A stretch of DNA of 64,000 nucleotides, from NCBI GenBank assembly GCA_963734085.1, contig CAVTFT010000009.1:285655-349654 (forward strand), read 5' to 3'. Source of the stretch: CAIWHR01 sp963734085. GTDB lineage: Bacteria; Pseudomonadota; Gammaproteobacteria; Burkholderiales; Casimicrobiaceae. Below the pieces are notes generated by a model. It searched no databases and was not told the origin of the DNA. It saw nothing but the letters and a program-made list of their open reading frames with translations. Within the stretch, counting starts at the first letter, position 1. The number at the start of each line of letters is the position of its first letter. Made by a program: the position numbers and the translations under genes. Shown here piece by piece: positions 1 through 7,222 of the stretch.

Positions 1-1020
1 GACAGCACGAAGGCGGTGGGCGAAGCGCTGGCCGAGGTGTTCAAGCGACTTTCAGCGGAAGCGCCATCGCTGTTCGCGCCCGGCGCCAAGCGCAAGAGCG
101 ACTTCTTCCGCGACATCGCCGGCAGCCAGTATCTCGCCACCGGCGAGGCGGTGGCCAAGGAATCGGGGATCCGCTACGACTTCCTGCTCAACGTATTCGA
201 CCGCTCGATCATCGAGGTCGAGAATCGCGTCTACGGCGACTCGATCAAGCGGCACCTGCTCGCCGCGCTCGAGCGTACGTTCGTCGCGCTGCCCGACACC
301 GCTGCTCGTCGGCAGCAGGTCGAGGCGCCGATCAAGGGCATTCTCGATCTGCCGATGGAAGAGACCTATGTCGTGGGGACCGGTTACGGCCGCGCGCGCC
401 TGCCGTTCTCGAAGGAGCACGTTCGCTCCGAAATCCTGTGTCACGGCCTGGGCGCGCACGTGATGTATCCACGTACGGCGACGGTGCTCGACATCGGCGG
501 GCAGGACACGAAGGCGATCCAGGTCGATCCGAACGGCATCGTCGAGAGCTTCCAGATGAACGACCGCTGCGCGGCGGGCTGCGGGCGCTACCTCGGCTAC
601 ATCGCGGACGAAATGAACATGGGCCTGCACGAGCTGGGACCGATGGCGATGAAGTCGACCAAGACCATCCGCATCAACTCGACGTGTACCGTGTTCGCCG
701 GGGCCGAATTGCGCGACCGGCTGTCGCTCGGCGACAAGCGCGAGGACATCATGGCGGGGCTGCATCGCGCGATCATCCTGCGCGCGATGTCGATCCTCGC
801 GCGCTCCGGCGGCATCCGCAACGAGTTCACGTTCACGGGTGGCGTGGCGAAGAACGAGGCGGCGGTGAAGGCGCTCAACATGCTCGTCAAGGAAAACTAT
901 GGCGACCTGACGCTCAACATCAATCCCGACTCGATCTACACCGGGGCGCTCGGTGGCGCGACGTTCGCGTGGCGTGCGGTGGTCGAGGAAGGCAAGACCG
1001 TGGAAGCGCGCGCCGCGTGA
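1..1020 (+). CDS. bcrA: Benzoyl-CoA reductase alpha-type ATPase subunit, 5'-truncated by the window
   Basis: BadF/BcrA/HgdC-family (ASKHA fold) ATPase subunit of ATP-dependent benzoyl-CoA reductase, which couples ATP hydrolysis to electron transfer for dearomatising benzoyl-CoA in the cytoplasm. The frame is open from base 1 (it reads DSTKAV), so the start lies outside; about 339 residues remain of a protein usually near 435. Visible signatures are VLDIGGQDTKAI (nucleotide-binding), the cluster-ligand stretch RCAAGCGRYLGYI and INSTCTVFAGAEL, whose cysteines in this family hold a [4Fe-4S] cluster shared between the two ATPase subunits, and FTGGVAKNEA (adenosine motif). It is followed after 10 bp by the second ATPase subunit and then a ferredoxin, the context expected for bcrCBAD-fdx. 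The bcrC and bcrB genes would lie upstream of the window. A Bzd-type name is possible; the Thauera-like order favours Bcr. Confidence 0.88.
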   Translation, partial: DSTKAVGEALAEVFKRLSAEAPSLFAPGAKRKSDFFRDIAGSQYLATGEAVAKESGIRYDFLLNVFDRSIIEVENRVYGDSIKRHLLAALERTFVALPDTAARRQQVEAPIKGILDLPMEETYVVGTGYGRARLPFSKEHVRSEILCHGLGAHVMYPRTATVLDIGGQDTKAIQVDPNGIVESFQMNDRCAAGCGRYLGYIADEMNMGLHELGPMAMKSTKTIRINSTCTVFAGAELRDRLSLGDKREDIMAGLHRAIILRAMSILARSGGIRNEFTFTGGVAKNEAAVKALNMLVKENYGDLTLNINPDSIYTGALGGATFAWRAVVEEGKTVEARAA

Positions 1021-1030
1021 GGACGACACC

Positions 1031-1870
1031 ATGACCATTACCATCGGCATCGACATCGGGTCCGGCGCGGTCAAGACGACGCTCTTCCGGACCGACGGCG
1101 ACCAGCGCGAATGGCTCGCCAAGCGCTGCGAGCGCATCCGTCGCCGCGACCCGATGACCCTGGCACAGGAGGGTTACGACGGCGTGCTCGCCGACGCGGG
1201 AATGAAGCCCGCCGCCGTCGACTACATCGCGACGACCGGCGAGGGCGAGAACGTCAAGTTCGCGACCGGCCACTTCTACTCGATGACGACGCACGCGCGC
1301 GGCGGCGTCTTCCTGCGACCCGATGCCCGTGCGATCGTGGACATCGGCGCGTTGAACGGTCGCGCGATCTACGTCGACGAGCGCGGCAAGGTGCTGAGCT
1401 ACAAGATGACGAGCCAGTGCGCGTCGGGCTCCGGGCAGTTCCTCGAAAATATCGCGCGCTACCTCGGCGTCGCCGTCGAGGAAATCGGCCCGCTGTCGCA
1501 GAGCTCGCAGAATCCGGAGAAAGTGAGCTCGATCTGCGCGGTGCTGGCTGAAACCGACGTCATCAACATGGTCTCGCGCGGCATCGCGACGCCCGACATC
1601 CTGAAAGGGATTCATCTTTCGATGGCGTCGCGGATCGTCAAGCTGCTGAAGGTCACCGGCATCAAGGACGGCACGGCGCTCCTCACCGGCGGGCTCGCGC
1701 TCGACGCCGGGCTGCTGGCGGCGATCCAGGAGGAAATGGTCAACGAGAAGGTCAACGTGACCGCGGTCAGCCATCCCGATTCGATTTACGCGGGCGCGAT
1801 CGGGGCGGCGTTGTGGGGCGCGTTCCGCCACGGTAAGCTGCGGGAACTGCAGGAACGCGCGGCGGCGTAA
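1031..1870 (+). CDS. bcrD: Benzoyl-CoA reductase delta-type ATPase subunit
   Basis: Second ASKHA ATPase subunit of benzoyl-CoA reductase, 279 residues, matching the roughly 282 of known BcrD. The N-terminus TIGIDIGSGAVKTTLF is the phosphate-1 loop; AIVDIGALNGRAI is the second phosphate motif; TSQCASGSGQFLENIARYLG and SSICAVLAETDVINM carry the cysteines that complete the inter-subunit [4Fe-4S] cluster; LLTGGLALD is the adenosine motif. I chose the ATG at 1031 because it starts directly at the ATPase fold and is preceded by GAGGA 8 bp upstream, overlapping the end of bcrA's region; a longer in-frame extension into bcrA has no support. It acts with bcrA in the same operon, with the ferredoxin 106 bp downstream as electron donor. 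Confidence 0.9.
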   Translation: MTITIGIDIGSGAVKTTLFRTDGDQREWLAKRCERIRRRDPMTLAQEGYDGVLADAGMKPAAVDYIATTGEGENVKFATGHFYSMTTHARGGVFLRPDARAIVDIGALNGRAIYVDERGKVLSYKMTSQCASGSGQFLENIARYLGVAVEEIGPLSQSSQNPEKVSSICAVLAETDVINMVSRGIATPDILKGIHLSMASRIVKLLKVTGIKDGTALLTGGLALDAGLLAAIQEEMVNEKVNVTAVSHPDSIYAGAIGAALWGAFRHGKLRELQERAAA

Positions 1871-1912
1871 CCGCTGGCGAGGAAACCGCCAGCCAGGGCA
1901 GCGCAAAGAGCA

Positions 1913-1950
1913 CTCCCCCTCCCGCTCGCGGGCGAGGGCTGGGGTGAGGG
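1913..1950. repeat. REP-like palindromic GC-rich repeat, copy 1
   Basis: The 38-bp segment reads, on the minus strand, CCCTCACCCCAGCCCTCGCC followed by a CGCGAGCGGGAGGG arm and folds into a hairpin. A second, diverged copy sits at 19456-19492. Both resemble the dispersed CCCTCACCCC...CTCTCCC...GGGAGAGG repeats common between genes in high-GC betaproteobacteria. It lies between bcrD and the ferredoxin gene and may affect transcript stability; that role is inference. Confidence 0.65.
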
Positions 1951-1976
1951 CAGGGAAGTACGGAAGGAGATTCGTA

Positions 1977-2222
1977 ATGGCACTACTGATCAACGACAAC
2001 TGCACCGCGTGCGATGCCTGCAAGCCCGTGTGCCCCAACGAGGCGATCAGCGTCGGCGACCCGATCTACGTGATCGACCCGATGAAATGCACGGAGTGCG
2101 TCGGCGCCGAGGACGAGCCGCAGTGCAAGCTCGTCTGTCCCGCCGACTGCATCGTCCAGAACCCCGATTTCGAGGAAACGCCCGAGCAGCTGATGGCGAA
2201 GTACGAGTCGCTGCACGGATAA
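1977..2222 (+). CDS. fdx: 2[4Fe-4S] ferredoxin (Alvin-type), electron donor to benzoyl-CoA reductase
   Basis: An 81-residue soluble ferredoxin. The first cluster motif is CTACDACKPVCP (C-x2-C-x2-C-x3-CP); the second is CTEC, eight residues, then CKLVCP, the insertion between the second and third cysteines that marks the Allochromatium-type low-potential ferredoxins. This is the kind used to reduce benzoyl-CoA reductase in Thauera, and the position directly after bcrD supports that role. The ATG at 1977 has an excellent Shine-Dalgarno sequence (AAGGAG, 8 bp upstream). A strong hairpin follows the stop codon, so the gene probably ends the bcr operon. Confidence 0.92.
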   Translation: MALLINDNCTACDACKPVCPNEAISVGDPIYVIDPMKCTECVGAEDEPQCKLVCPADCIVQNPDFEETPEQLMAKYESLHG

Positions 2223-2236
2223 TCGCGTATGCACAC

Positions 2237-2276
2237 GCGGGCCGCGCATCGCGAAGGTGGCGCGGCCCGCCTCTTT
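2237..2276 (+). terminator. Hairpin terminator after the ferredoxin gene
   Basis: GCGGGCCGCGC (2237-2247) and its exact reverse complement (2260-2270) form an 11-bp GC stem with a 12-nt loop, followed by CTCTTT. It starts 14 bp after the ferredoxin stop codon. The T-tract is short, so termination strength is uncertain. Confidence 0.65.
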
Positions 2277-2390
2277 CCGGGAAGCAGTGGCGTCGAGTGC
2301 TCGCACGCGAGCGTGCGGCCCTTTGGACAGTGCATCTCGAATCATGCCGCCCGAAGCGGCGAGCGCATTCGATGCGACGATGGAGACGCC

Positions 2391-2663
2391 ATGACAACCC
2401 GCCGACCAGCGCCAACGACCATCGACGAGTACATTGCGGCGTTCTCGCCTGATGTGCAGGCGATTCTTCGGAAGGTACGGCGAGTCGTGCGCGACGCTGC
2501 TCCCGACGCCGAGGAAGCCATCAGCTATCGCCGGACCGAAACAAAGCGTCGCGCATCCGCTCAGCGGAGCTGGGCAGATGGGGGGTGGCGCGACCGGTCC
2601 GGACGCCAGTCAGTTCAAGCGGCGACCGTCTCCGGTTGTCCCGCCGCCGGGATTTGTTCATGA
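2391..2663 (+). pseudogene. DUF1801/YdhG-like N-terminal fragment
   Basis: The first 47 residues (TIDEYIAAFSPDVQAIL, then APDAEEAISY) match the start of DUF1801 proteins, small cytoplasmic proteins of about 120-150 residues. After ISYR the expected continuation is lost and the frame runs into unrelated, arginine-rich sequence until a stop at 2663. Neither of the other plus-strand frames resumes the domain. I read this as a decayed gene left between the bcr operon and the GFA-family gene. The stretch 2664-2740 carries nothing I recognise apart from the ribosome-binding site of the next gene. Confidence 0.6.
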
Positions 2664-2740
2664 TACGGGTCGAGTTCATCGCTCGGGGCAAGACGGGCCG
2701 TCCGCCGTGCTGAATCCGGAGTCGATGGAGTGGAGCTCCG

Positions 2741-3238
2741 ATGACCGCCAATGACAACGGCCCGTTCGACGGTGGCTGCGACTGCCGCCACGTCCGCTAC
2801 CGGATGACGAGCCGGCCGATGTTCGTGCACTGCTGTCACTGCCGCTGGTGCCAGCGCGAAACCGGTGCGTCGTTCGCGCTCAACGCGATGATCGAAAGCG
2901 AGCGCGTCGCGCTGCTCTCCGGCGACGTCGAGATCATCGACACGCCGTCGAACAGCGGCAAGGGTCAGAAGATCGCGCGCTGCCCGAAGTGCCGCATCGC
3001 GGTGTGGAGCAATTACGCCGGCGCCGGCGACGCGGTACGCTTCGTCCGGGTCGGCACCCTCGACGAGCCGGACCGGTTGCCTCCGGACATCCACATCTTC
3101 ACCGCGTCAAAGCAGCCGTGGGTCGTGTTGCCGCCTGGCATGCCGGCAGTCGCCGAGTATTACAAGGCAGCGGACTACTGGCCAAAGGAGAGCCTCGAGC
3201 GAAGAGCGGCGTTGCTCGCCGCCCGGTCGAGGCAGTAA
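2741..3238 (+). CDS. GFA (glutathione-dependent formaldehyde-activating enzyme-like) family protein
   Basis: A 165-residue member of the GFA/CENP-V fold. The zinc-binding cysteine pattern is visible: GGCDCRHVRY near residues 11-20, the pair HCCHCRWCQRETG near 30-42, and CPKC near 82-85. The family binds zinc through these cysteines; most members have no proven substrate, so formaldehyde or glutathione chemistry should not be assumed. The ATG at 2741 is preceded by GGAGTGGAG. The gene is on the plus strand, separate from the bcr operon, and followed by a small membrane-protein gene. Confidence 0.8.
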   Translation: MTANDNGPFDGGCDCRHVRYRMTSRPMFVHCCHCRWCQRETGASFALNAMIESERVALLSGDVEIIDTPSNSGKGQKIARCPKCRIAVWSNYAGAGDAVRFVRVGTLDEPDRLPPDIHIFTASKQPWVVLPPGMPAVAEYYKAADYWPKESLERRAALLAARSRQ

Positions 3239-3277
3239 TGGTGCAAGGCGGCCTGCCGATAGTGTTCACCTGATACG

Positions 3278-3433
3278 ATGACCAACATTCTCGTCGGCGT
3301 TTTTGCGATCGTGCTGTGCCTCGTCAATGCGGTCGTCTGGACCGTGATTTCGCAGATGCCGCTCGCCGGCGCCGGCTGGGTGCTGGCGGGTGTCGCCTGC
3401 ATCTGGCTGCAAAAATGGTCGCGCGGAAAATGA
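3278..3433 (+). CDS. Small hydrophobic membrane protein (51 aa)
   Basis: An open frame of 51 codons that standard length filters would miss. The predicted peptide has two hydrophobic stretches, ILVGVFAIVLCLVNAVVWTV (residues 4-23) and AGAGWVLAGVACIWL (about 30-44), and a basic tail KWSRGK, so it looks like a two-helix inner-membrane protein with a positive C-terminus. It lies between two plus-strand genes with 39- and 46-bp gaps. No ribosome-binding site of note is seen, and I do not recognise a family. The amino-acid composition, rather than homology, is the argument for coding. Confidence 0.45.
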   Translation: MTNILVGVFAIVLCLVNAVVWTVISQMPLAGAGWVLAGVACIWLQKWSRGK

Positions 3434-3479
3434 CGACGGCGCGCCCGAGCGCTCAACTGCAATCGAAGGAGAGCGGGAA

Positions 3480-4118
3480 ATGAAGGTGGGTGTCCTCGGT
3501 TCCGGCGTCGTCGCACAGACGCTCGCCGGCGGCTTCCTGAAGCATGGCTACGACGTCATGCTGGGTACGCGCGATGCTTCCAGGCTTGCGTCCTGGGTGG
3601 CGAAGAATTCCGGCGCGAAAATCGGCAGCGTCGCCGATACGGCGAAGTTCGGTGAGGTCATCGTTCTCGCGGTCAAGGGCACGGTCGCCGCGGACGTTCT
3701 GCGCGCGGCGGGCGGCGCGAATCTGTCCGGCAAGACCGTGATCGACGCGACCAACCCGATCGCCGATCTGCCGCCGGTAAATGGCGTCCTGCGCTTCTTC
3801 ACGAGCCTCGACGAATCGCTGCTGGAGCGGCTGCAGGCGGAATTTGCGGGCGCGCGCCTGGTCAAGGCGTTCAACAGCGTCGGCAACGCGTTCATGGTGA
3901 ATCCGCTGTTCAAGGGCGGCAAGCCGACGATGTTCATCTGCGGCAACGACGACGCGGCGAGAAAACAGGTCGGCGCGATCCTCGATCAGTTCGGCTGGGA
4001 GACCGCCGACATGGGCAAAGCCGAGGCGGCCCGGGCGATCGAGCCGCTCTGCATGCTCTGGTGCATCCCCGGTTTGCTTCGCGGCGAGTGGTCGCACGCG
4101 TTCAAGCTGCTCCGCTAG
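3480..4118 (+). CDS. NADP-binding oxidoreductase, F420-dependent NADP reductase-like (NpdG/COG2085)
   Basis: A 212-residue protein starting directly with a Rossmann loop, MKVGVLGSGVVAQTLAGGF, followed by LGTRDASRL where an NADP 2'-phosphate would bind. VIVLAVKGTVAADVL and VIDATNPI are the usual strands of COG2085 proteins, and LVKAFNSVGNAFM is the conserved substrate-side segment. The family oxidises or reduces NADP(H) with F420, quinones or unknown partners; in betaproteobacteria F420 is usually absent, so the true partner is unknown. The ATG at 3480 was chosen over upstream starts because of the AAGGAGAG site and because the Rossmann fold begins there. Confidence 0.78.
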   Translation: MKVGVLGSGVVAQTLAGGFLKHGYDVMLGTRDASRLASWVAKNSGAKIGSVADTAKFGEVIVLAVKGTVAADVLRAAGGANLSGKTVIDATNPIADLPPVNGVLRFFTSLDESLLERLQAEFAGARLVKAFNSVGNAFMVNPLFKGGKPTMFICGNDDAARKQVGAILDQFGWETADMGKAEAARAIEPLCMLWCIPGLLRGEWSHAFKLLR

Positions 4119-4146
4119 ACGGCAGGACGACCCAGACTTCGTGTTG

Positions 4147-5271
4147 TCAGCGCCGCGCGGCCCGGAGGCGGCCGCGCACGACGGCGGTTGCCGTGCTGGC
4201 GATGAATGCGAGCAGCGCGAGGGCGTTCGCAAGACCGCCGGCCCGCGTCCAGTCGAAATGTCCGGTCGCGTCGCCGGCGAGTCGCACCGCGACCGAGGCG
4301 TGCAGCAGCGCGAGCGGCACATAGAACGACGGATCGTAAGGCACCGCGACGCGCAGCACCGCGGGGACGATGATCGGCGCGTGGCCGAACACCATCGAGA
4401 AGACGAAACCCAGCGCGAGCGCGTGCAGCGCGGCGTCGTACGACGGCGACCCGGGCGAGAGTGCGCCGGCGCCGAGGATCACGGCGGCGCCGACGGCGAG
4501 CCAGGCGTAGCCCGAGAGCAGGCACACGGCGATGTAGCGGGTGAGGCCGTCGCTGCGCACCGTGCGTCGCGCAATGTCCTGCTTGCCGAGCCACACGGCG
4601 AGCGCGAGCAGGCCCGCCGCAAAGGCGGTCGTTCCCCACGCGAAGCGCGCGAAGAGCAGGCCCGCGACAACGACGACCAGAATGCCCGCGAACACGCGGG
4701 TCGCGACGGGCGAGGGCGGCAGGAAGCGAGAGAGCTCCAGCCGCTCGCCGGCGATGGTCAGGACCAGGAACGCGAGCCACCACGTCACGACGACGCGGAC
4801 GTCGGCGCCGGCGGCCCACAACGCGGTGCCCACAGTCCAGCACGCTGCGCCGACCGCGAGCGTAAGGGTGAACAGCGCGCGCTGGCGACGAAGGATTTCA
4901 ACGGTCGCGGCGAGGAGGACGAGGCTCCCGGCAACGAACAGCCACGGTGCGAGCATCATCGCCCCGGCGAGTGCAGCCACCGTGCCGGCTCCGGCAAGGA
5001 GCGGCCCGGCGAACGCCCAGAGGCGGCCGAGCGCGACGGCGCGTTCCAGCGCAATGACGACGCCGAAAAAGCCGCAGATCATGAACGGCCCGTGCAGCGC
5101 CGCCGCCGTCGCTCCGACGTCCGGCACGCTGAAGCCGAGGCGCGCGAGGCCCGCAAGCGTGCCGATGGCGAGTCCGACGAAGCCCAGGACGAGCAGCGGG
5201 AGACGCGCCCACGGCGGCAGCGTGCGAAAAGCGGCGGCAGGGACGACTTTTCGCGCGGCGTCGCGATTCAC
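4147..5271 (-). CDS. NnrS-like polytopic membrane protein (374 aa)
   Basis: A highly hydrophobic inner-membrane protein with about ten to twelve predicted helices. Histidines sit in helices at ALHGPFMICGFFGV (near residue 60) and ALHALALGFVFSMVFGHAPI (near 285-305), the pattern seen in NnrS and heme-copper-oxidase-like proteins where helix histidines bind heme. NnrS proteins are linked to resistance to nitric oxide and nitrosative stress in denitrifiers. It is the last gene of a minus-strand run with DUF59, GNAT, hemerythrin, a second NnrS-like protein and DUF2249, which supports a role around NO. Sequence identity to true NnrS looks low, so the exact family call is moderate. Confidence 0.6.
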   Translation of the reverse strand: MNRDAARKVVPAAAFRTLPPWARLPLLVLGFVGLAIGTLAGLARLGFSVPDVGATAAALHGPFMICGFFGVVIALERAVALGRLWAFAGPLLAGAGTVAALAGAMMLAPWLFVAGSLVLLAATVEILRRQRALFTLTLAVGAACWTVGTALWAAGADVRVVVTWWLAFLVLTIAGERLELSRFLPPSPVATRVFAGILVVVVAGLLFARFAWGTTAFAAGLLALAVWLGKQDIARRTVRSDGLTRYIAVCLLSGYAWLAVGAAVILGAGALSPGSPSYDAALHALALGFVFSMVFGHAPIIVPAVLRVAVPYDPSFYVPLALLHASVAVRLAGDATGHFDWTRAGGLANALALLAFIASTATAVVRGRLRAARR

Positions 5272-5296
5272 GTGGCCAATGCCGCAGGTCCGGACG

Positions 5297-5614
5297 CTAT
5301 TTCCAGCCGAAGTGCTCGCGCGCGATGCCGGTCATCTTGTCCGGCGTCCACGGCGGATCCCAGACGAGCCGCACGTCGACCGCCGTACCCGCCGGGACGA
5401 TCGCTGCGATCACGTCGTGCGCCTGTTCGGTGATCATGTCCGCCATCGGGCAGGCGGCGGTGGTCATCGTCATCTCGACACCGGCTTGGCCCGGGGAAAC
5501 CTCGATCGCGTAGACGAGACCGAGGTCAACGATGTTCATCCCCGCCTCGGGGTCGTCGACCTGCCGCAGCGCTTCGCGCACCGCGTCGGCGTCGGGCATC
5601 GGAAGGCCCGTCAT
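5297..5614 (-). CDS. MIP18/DUF59 family iron-sulfur assembly protein (SufT/PaaD-like)
   Basis: A 105-residue single-domain MIP18 protein. DADAVREALRQVDDPEAGMNIVDLGLVY and VEMTMTTAACPMADMI are the family hallmarks, including the cysteine in TTAACPM that is thought to handle iron or Fe-S clusters. Such proteins help mature Fe-S enzymes; SufT and PaaD are known examples. The start codon overlaps the stop of the preceding GNAT gene by 4 bp (5611-5614), indicating translational coupling. Here it could support maturation of the many Fe-S enzymes in the locus or repair after NO damage; both are inference from context. Confidence 0.82.
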   Translation of the reverse strand: MTGLPMPDADAVREALRQVDDPEAGMNIVDLGLVYAIEVSPGQAGVEMTMTTAACPMADMITEQAHDVIAAIVPAGTAVDVRLVWDPPWTPDKMTGIAREHFGWK

Positions 5615-6618
5615 TGCAGCCTTTTGCGGAAGGGAATCCGCTGCGACGGCGTAAATCCCGCGTCGTAGAGAAAGCCGAGCAGCGCAAGGTCGCGCGGCCC
5701 GACGGTCGTCTCCACGCGCTCGATGCGCAGCGCCCCCAGGTTCGCGAAGAGCTGCGACAAGAGTGCGTGCCCGATGCCCCGGTGCGCGTAGTCCGGGTCC
5801 ACGCCGATCGTGTCGATGACGGCGACCGGCTCGGTGCGCCCGAAGTCGCCCAGGTCCGCGCGCGCCATCAGAAAGCCGACGATCACGTCATCCTGCCGCG
5901 CGGTCAGCGACACGCGGATCGCCGAGTCGGCCATCGCCTCGTTGAGCTTGTGCGACATGTAGGCTTCGCGATGGCGGCCCGTGATCCCGCGATCGATCCG
6001 CACGATGTCGGCGAGGTCGGCCGGCACCATCGAGCGCACGTCGGCGGTGTCGCGCGCCAGCCGTTCGAAGTCGTTGCCGGACTGTCCGTCGAAATTGATT
6101 TCGGGCGCCGCGCGGTCGCCCTCGGACGTCGCAACGGGATCGTCACGCGCCGGAAGATACTCGCCTCCGGCGACCGGGCACTCGACGATATGATCGGGGG
6201 CGACGCCGAAGCCCTTCGCGTCGAGCCAGCGCAGCATCGCGTGGTCGTTCCACACGGCCTGCGTGTGGAGGTCGCTGATCGCATGGCGTCGCGCCCAGGC
6301 GGCGAGCGCCTCCAGCAACTGCGTTCCCACGCCTTGGCCGTGGAGGTCGCGGCGCACGCCGACGATTTCGAGCCGCAGTTCCGCCTCGCGACCGAACTCG
6401 CCTTCGAGCACGCGCGACAGGATGTAGCCTGCGAGGCGCCGCCCGTCGGTCGCCGCGAACTGCGCGTGCAGCCGCGGCTCGCGCAACGCGGCGGCAAGCC
6501 GTCGCTCGAAGTACGCGCGGCGCGACCGCCCTTCGAGCGCGGTGTCGATCGCGACGACGGCGTCGAGATCGGCGCTGGCGAGCGGACGGATCGTGATGCC
6601 CTGAACGACGGCGGCCAT
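5611..6618 (-). CDS. Tandem GNAT N-acetyltransferase (two domains)
   Basis: A 335-residue protein made of two GNAT domains. Domain 1 (about residues 8-150) begins ITIRPLASADLDAVVAID, has a YFERRL segment, and an acetyl-CoA loop at RRDLHGQGVGTQLL. Domain 2 (about 195-330) begins MVPADLADIVRIDRGITGR, with its acetyl-CoA loop at DPDYAHRGIGHALL. The two halves are related to each other and to the single-domain GNAT at 18891-19415, which shares the ID..hydrophobic-GR..Y signature. The acceptor substrate is unknown; acetylation of acyl-CoA ligases is one known role of GNATs in aromatic degraders. It is translationally coupled to the DUF59 gene. Confidence 0.83.
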   Translation of the reverse strand: MAAVVQGITIRPLASADLDAVVAIDTALEGRSRRAYFERRLAAALREPRLHAQFAATDGRRLAGYILSRVLEGEFGREAELRLEIVGVRRDLHGQGVGTQLLEALAAWARRHAISDLHTQAVWNDHAMLRWLDAKGFGVAPDHIVECPVAGGEYLPARDDPVATSEGDRAAPEINFDGQSGNDFERLARDTADVRSMVPADLADIVRIDRGITGRHREAYMSHKLNEAMADSAIRVSLTARQDDVIVGFLMARADLGDFGRTEPVAVIDTIGVDPDYAHRGIGHALLSQLFANLGALRIERVETTVGPRDLALLGFLYDAGFTPSQRIPFRKRLQ

Positions 6619-6651
6619 GAGTTCTCTCTCCCGACGGGTTGTACGCGATTT

Positions 6652-7146
6652 TCAGCCGGTCGCGTAGGCGAGCGCAAGCTGCCGGTCCGTCTCGTCGTCG
6701 AGCAGCTGGTCCAGCATCGGCAGCAGCGCCATCGTCTCTTTCTGGATGTGCGCGACCTCGCGCTCCACCATCTCCATCGTGCCCCGCTTCAACGCCGCGA
6801 AGTCGGCGTCGTCGAGCGCACCGGCGGCCGCGGCGCGTGCGAGCGGCAGCAGCTCGGCGGCTACCGCGCGGATCGCGTCGTGCTCTTCCTCGAGCAGCCC
6901 GGCGATGTCGCCTTCGCCCGCGTCGGCGAGGCGGGGAAAAAGCTCCCGCTCCTCGAAATCGAAATGACGTTCGATGTCCTGCTCGAGATGCCGCGCGAAC
7001 GCCCCGGCGAGCTTCCCGAGATCGGGATCCTGCGCCGTGCCCGTGCGCGGCGCGCGCGCGAACGCCTGCTCGACACGCCCGAGGAGATCGAGGTTGGTGC
7101 GGTGCTCGTCGTCGAGCGCGTGGCTTACCTGGCGCAAATAGCTCAT
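6652..7146 (-). CDS. Hemerythrin HHE domain protein
   Basis: A 164-residue helical protein. Iron-binding residues of the HHE fold are visible at LDDEHRTNL (near 15), FARHLEQDIERHFDFEERELFP (near 55-75), LLEEEHDAI (near 90) and REVAHIQKET (near 140). Such proteins bind a di-iron centre and in denitrifiers are associated with oxygen or NO sensing and with repair of nitrosylated iron centres. I chose the ATG at 7146 because the domain starts there; the upstream in-frame extension is low complexity and would run across the palindrome at 7166-7189. The gene sits inside the NO-response group. Confidence 0.85.
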   Translation of the reverse strand: MSYLRQVSHALDDEHRTNLDLLGRVEQAFARAPRTGTAQDPDLGKLAGAFARHLEQDIERHFDFEERELFPRLADAGEGDIAGLLEEEHDAIRAVAAELLPLARAAAAGALDDADFAALKRGTMEMVEREVAHIQKETMALLPMLDQLLDDETDRQLALAYATG

Positions 7147-7165
7147 GACTTCGTCGTCCCGGTCA

Positions 7166-7189
7166 ATTATGGTATCCCGATACCAAAAT
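7166..7189. promoter_or_regulatory. Palindromic operator candidate upstream of the hemerythrin gene
   Basis: TGGTATCCCGATACCA (7170-7185) is a perfect inverted repeat (7-bp arms, CC centre); including flanks, 10 of 11 arm positions of the 24-bp 7166-7189 segment pair. It lies 24-39 bp upstream of the hemerythrin start, just after the stop of the upstream minus-strand gene, so it could control an internal promoter. The regulator is unknown; NO-sensing Rrf2-type repressors are plausible for this gene set. Confidence 0.6.
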
Positions 7190-7222
7190 ACCCGACGGCG
7201 CCGCGCCGGCCATTGATGCGCA

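Noticed and set aside
52..1137. Long minus-strand open frame across bcrA
   Set aside because: Arg/His-rich shadow of a GC-rich gene; it runs antisense to the well-supported benzoyl-CoA reductase genes and has no domain.
2660..2713. Possible 17-codon ORF before the GFA gene
   Set aside because: Too short and without context; no evidence of translation.
4141..5668. Long plus-strand open frames (over 370 codons) opposite the NnrS-like gene
   Set aside because: Composition (Glu/Arg/Gly repeats) is that of an antisense frame; the minus strand encodes coherent membrane helices and coupled starts.
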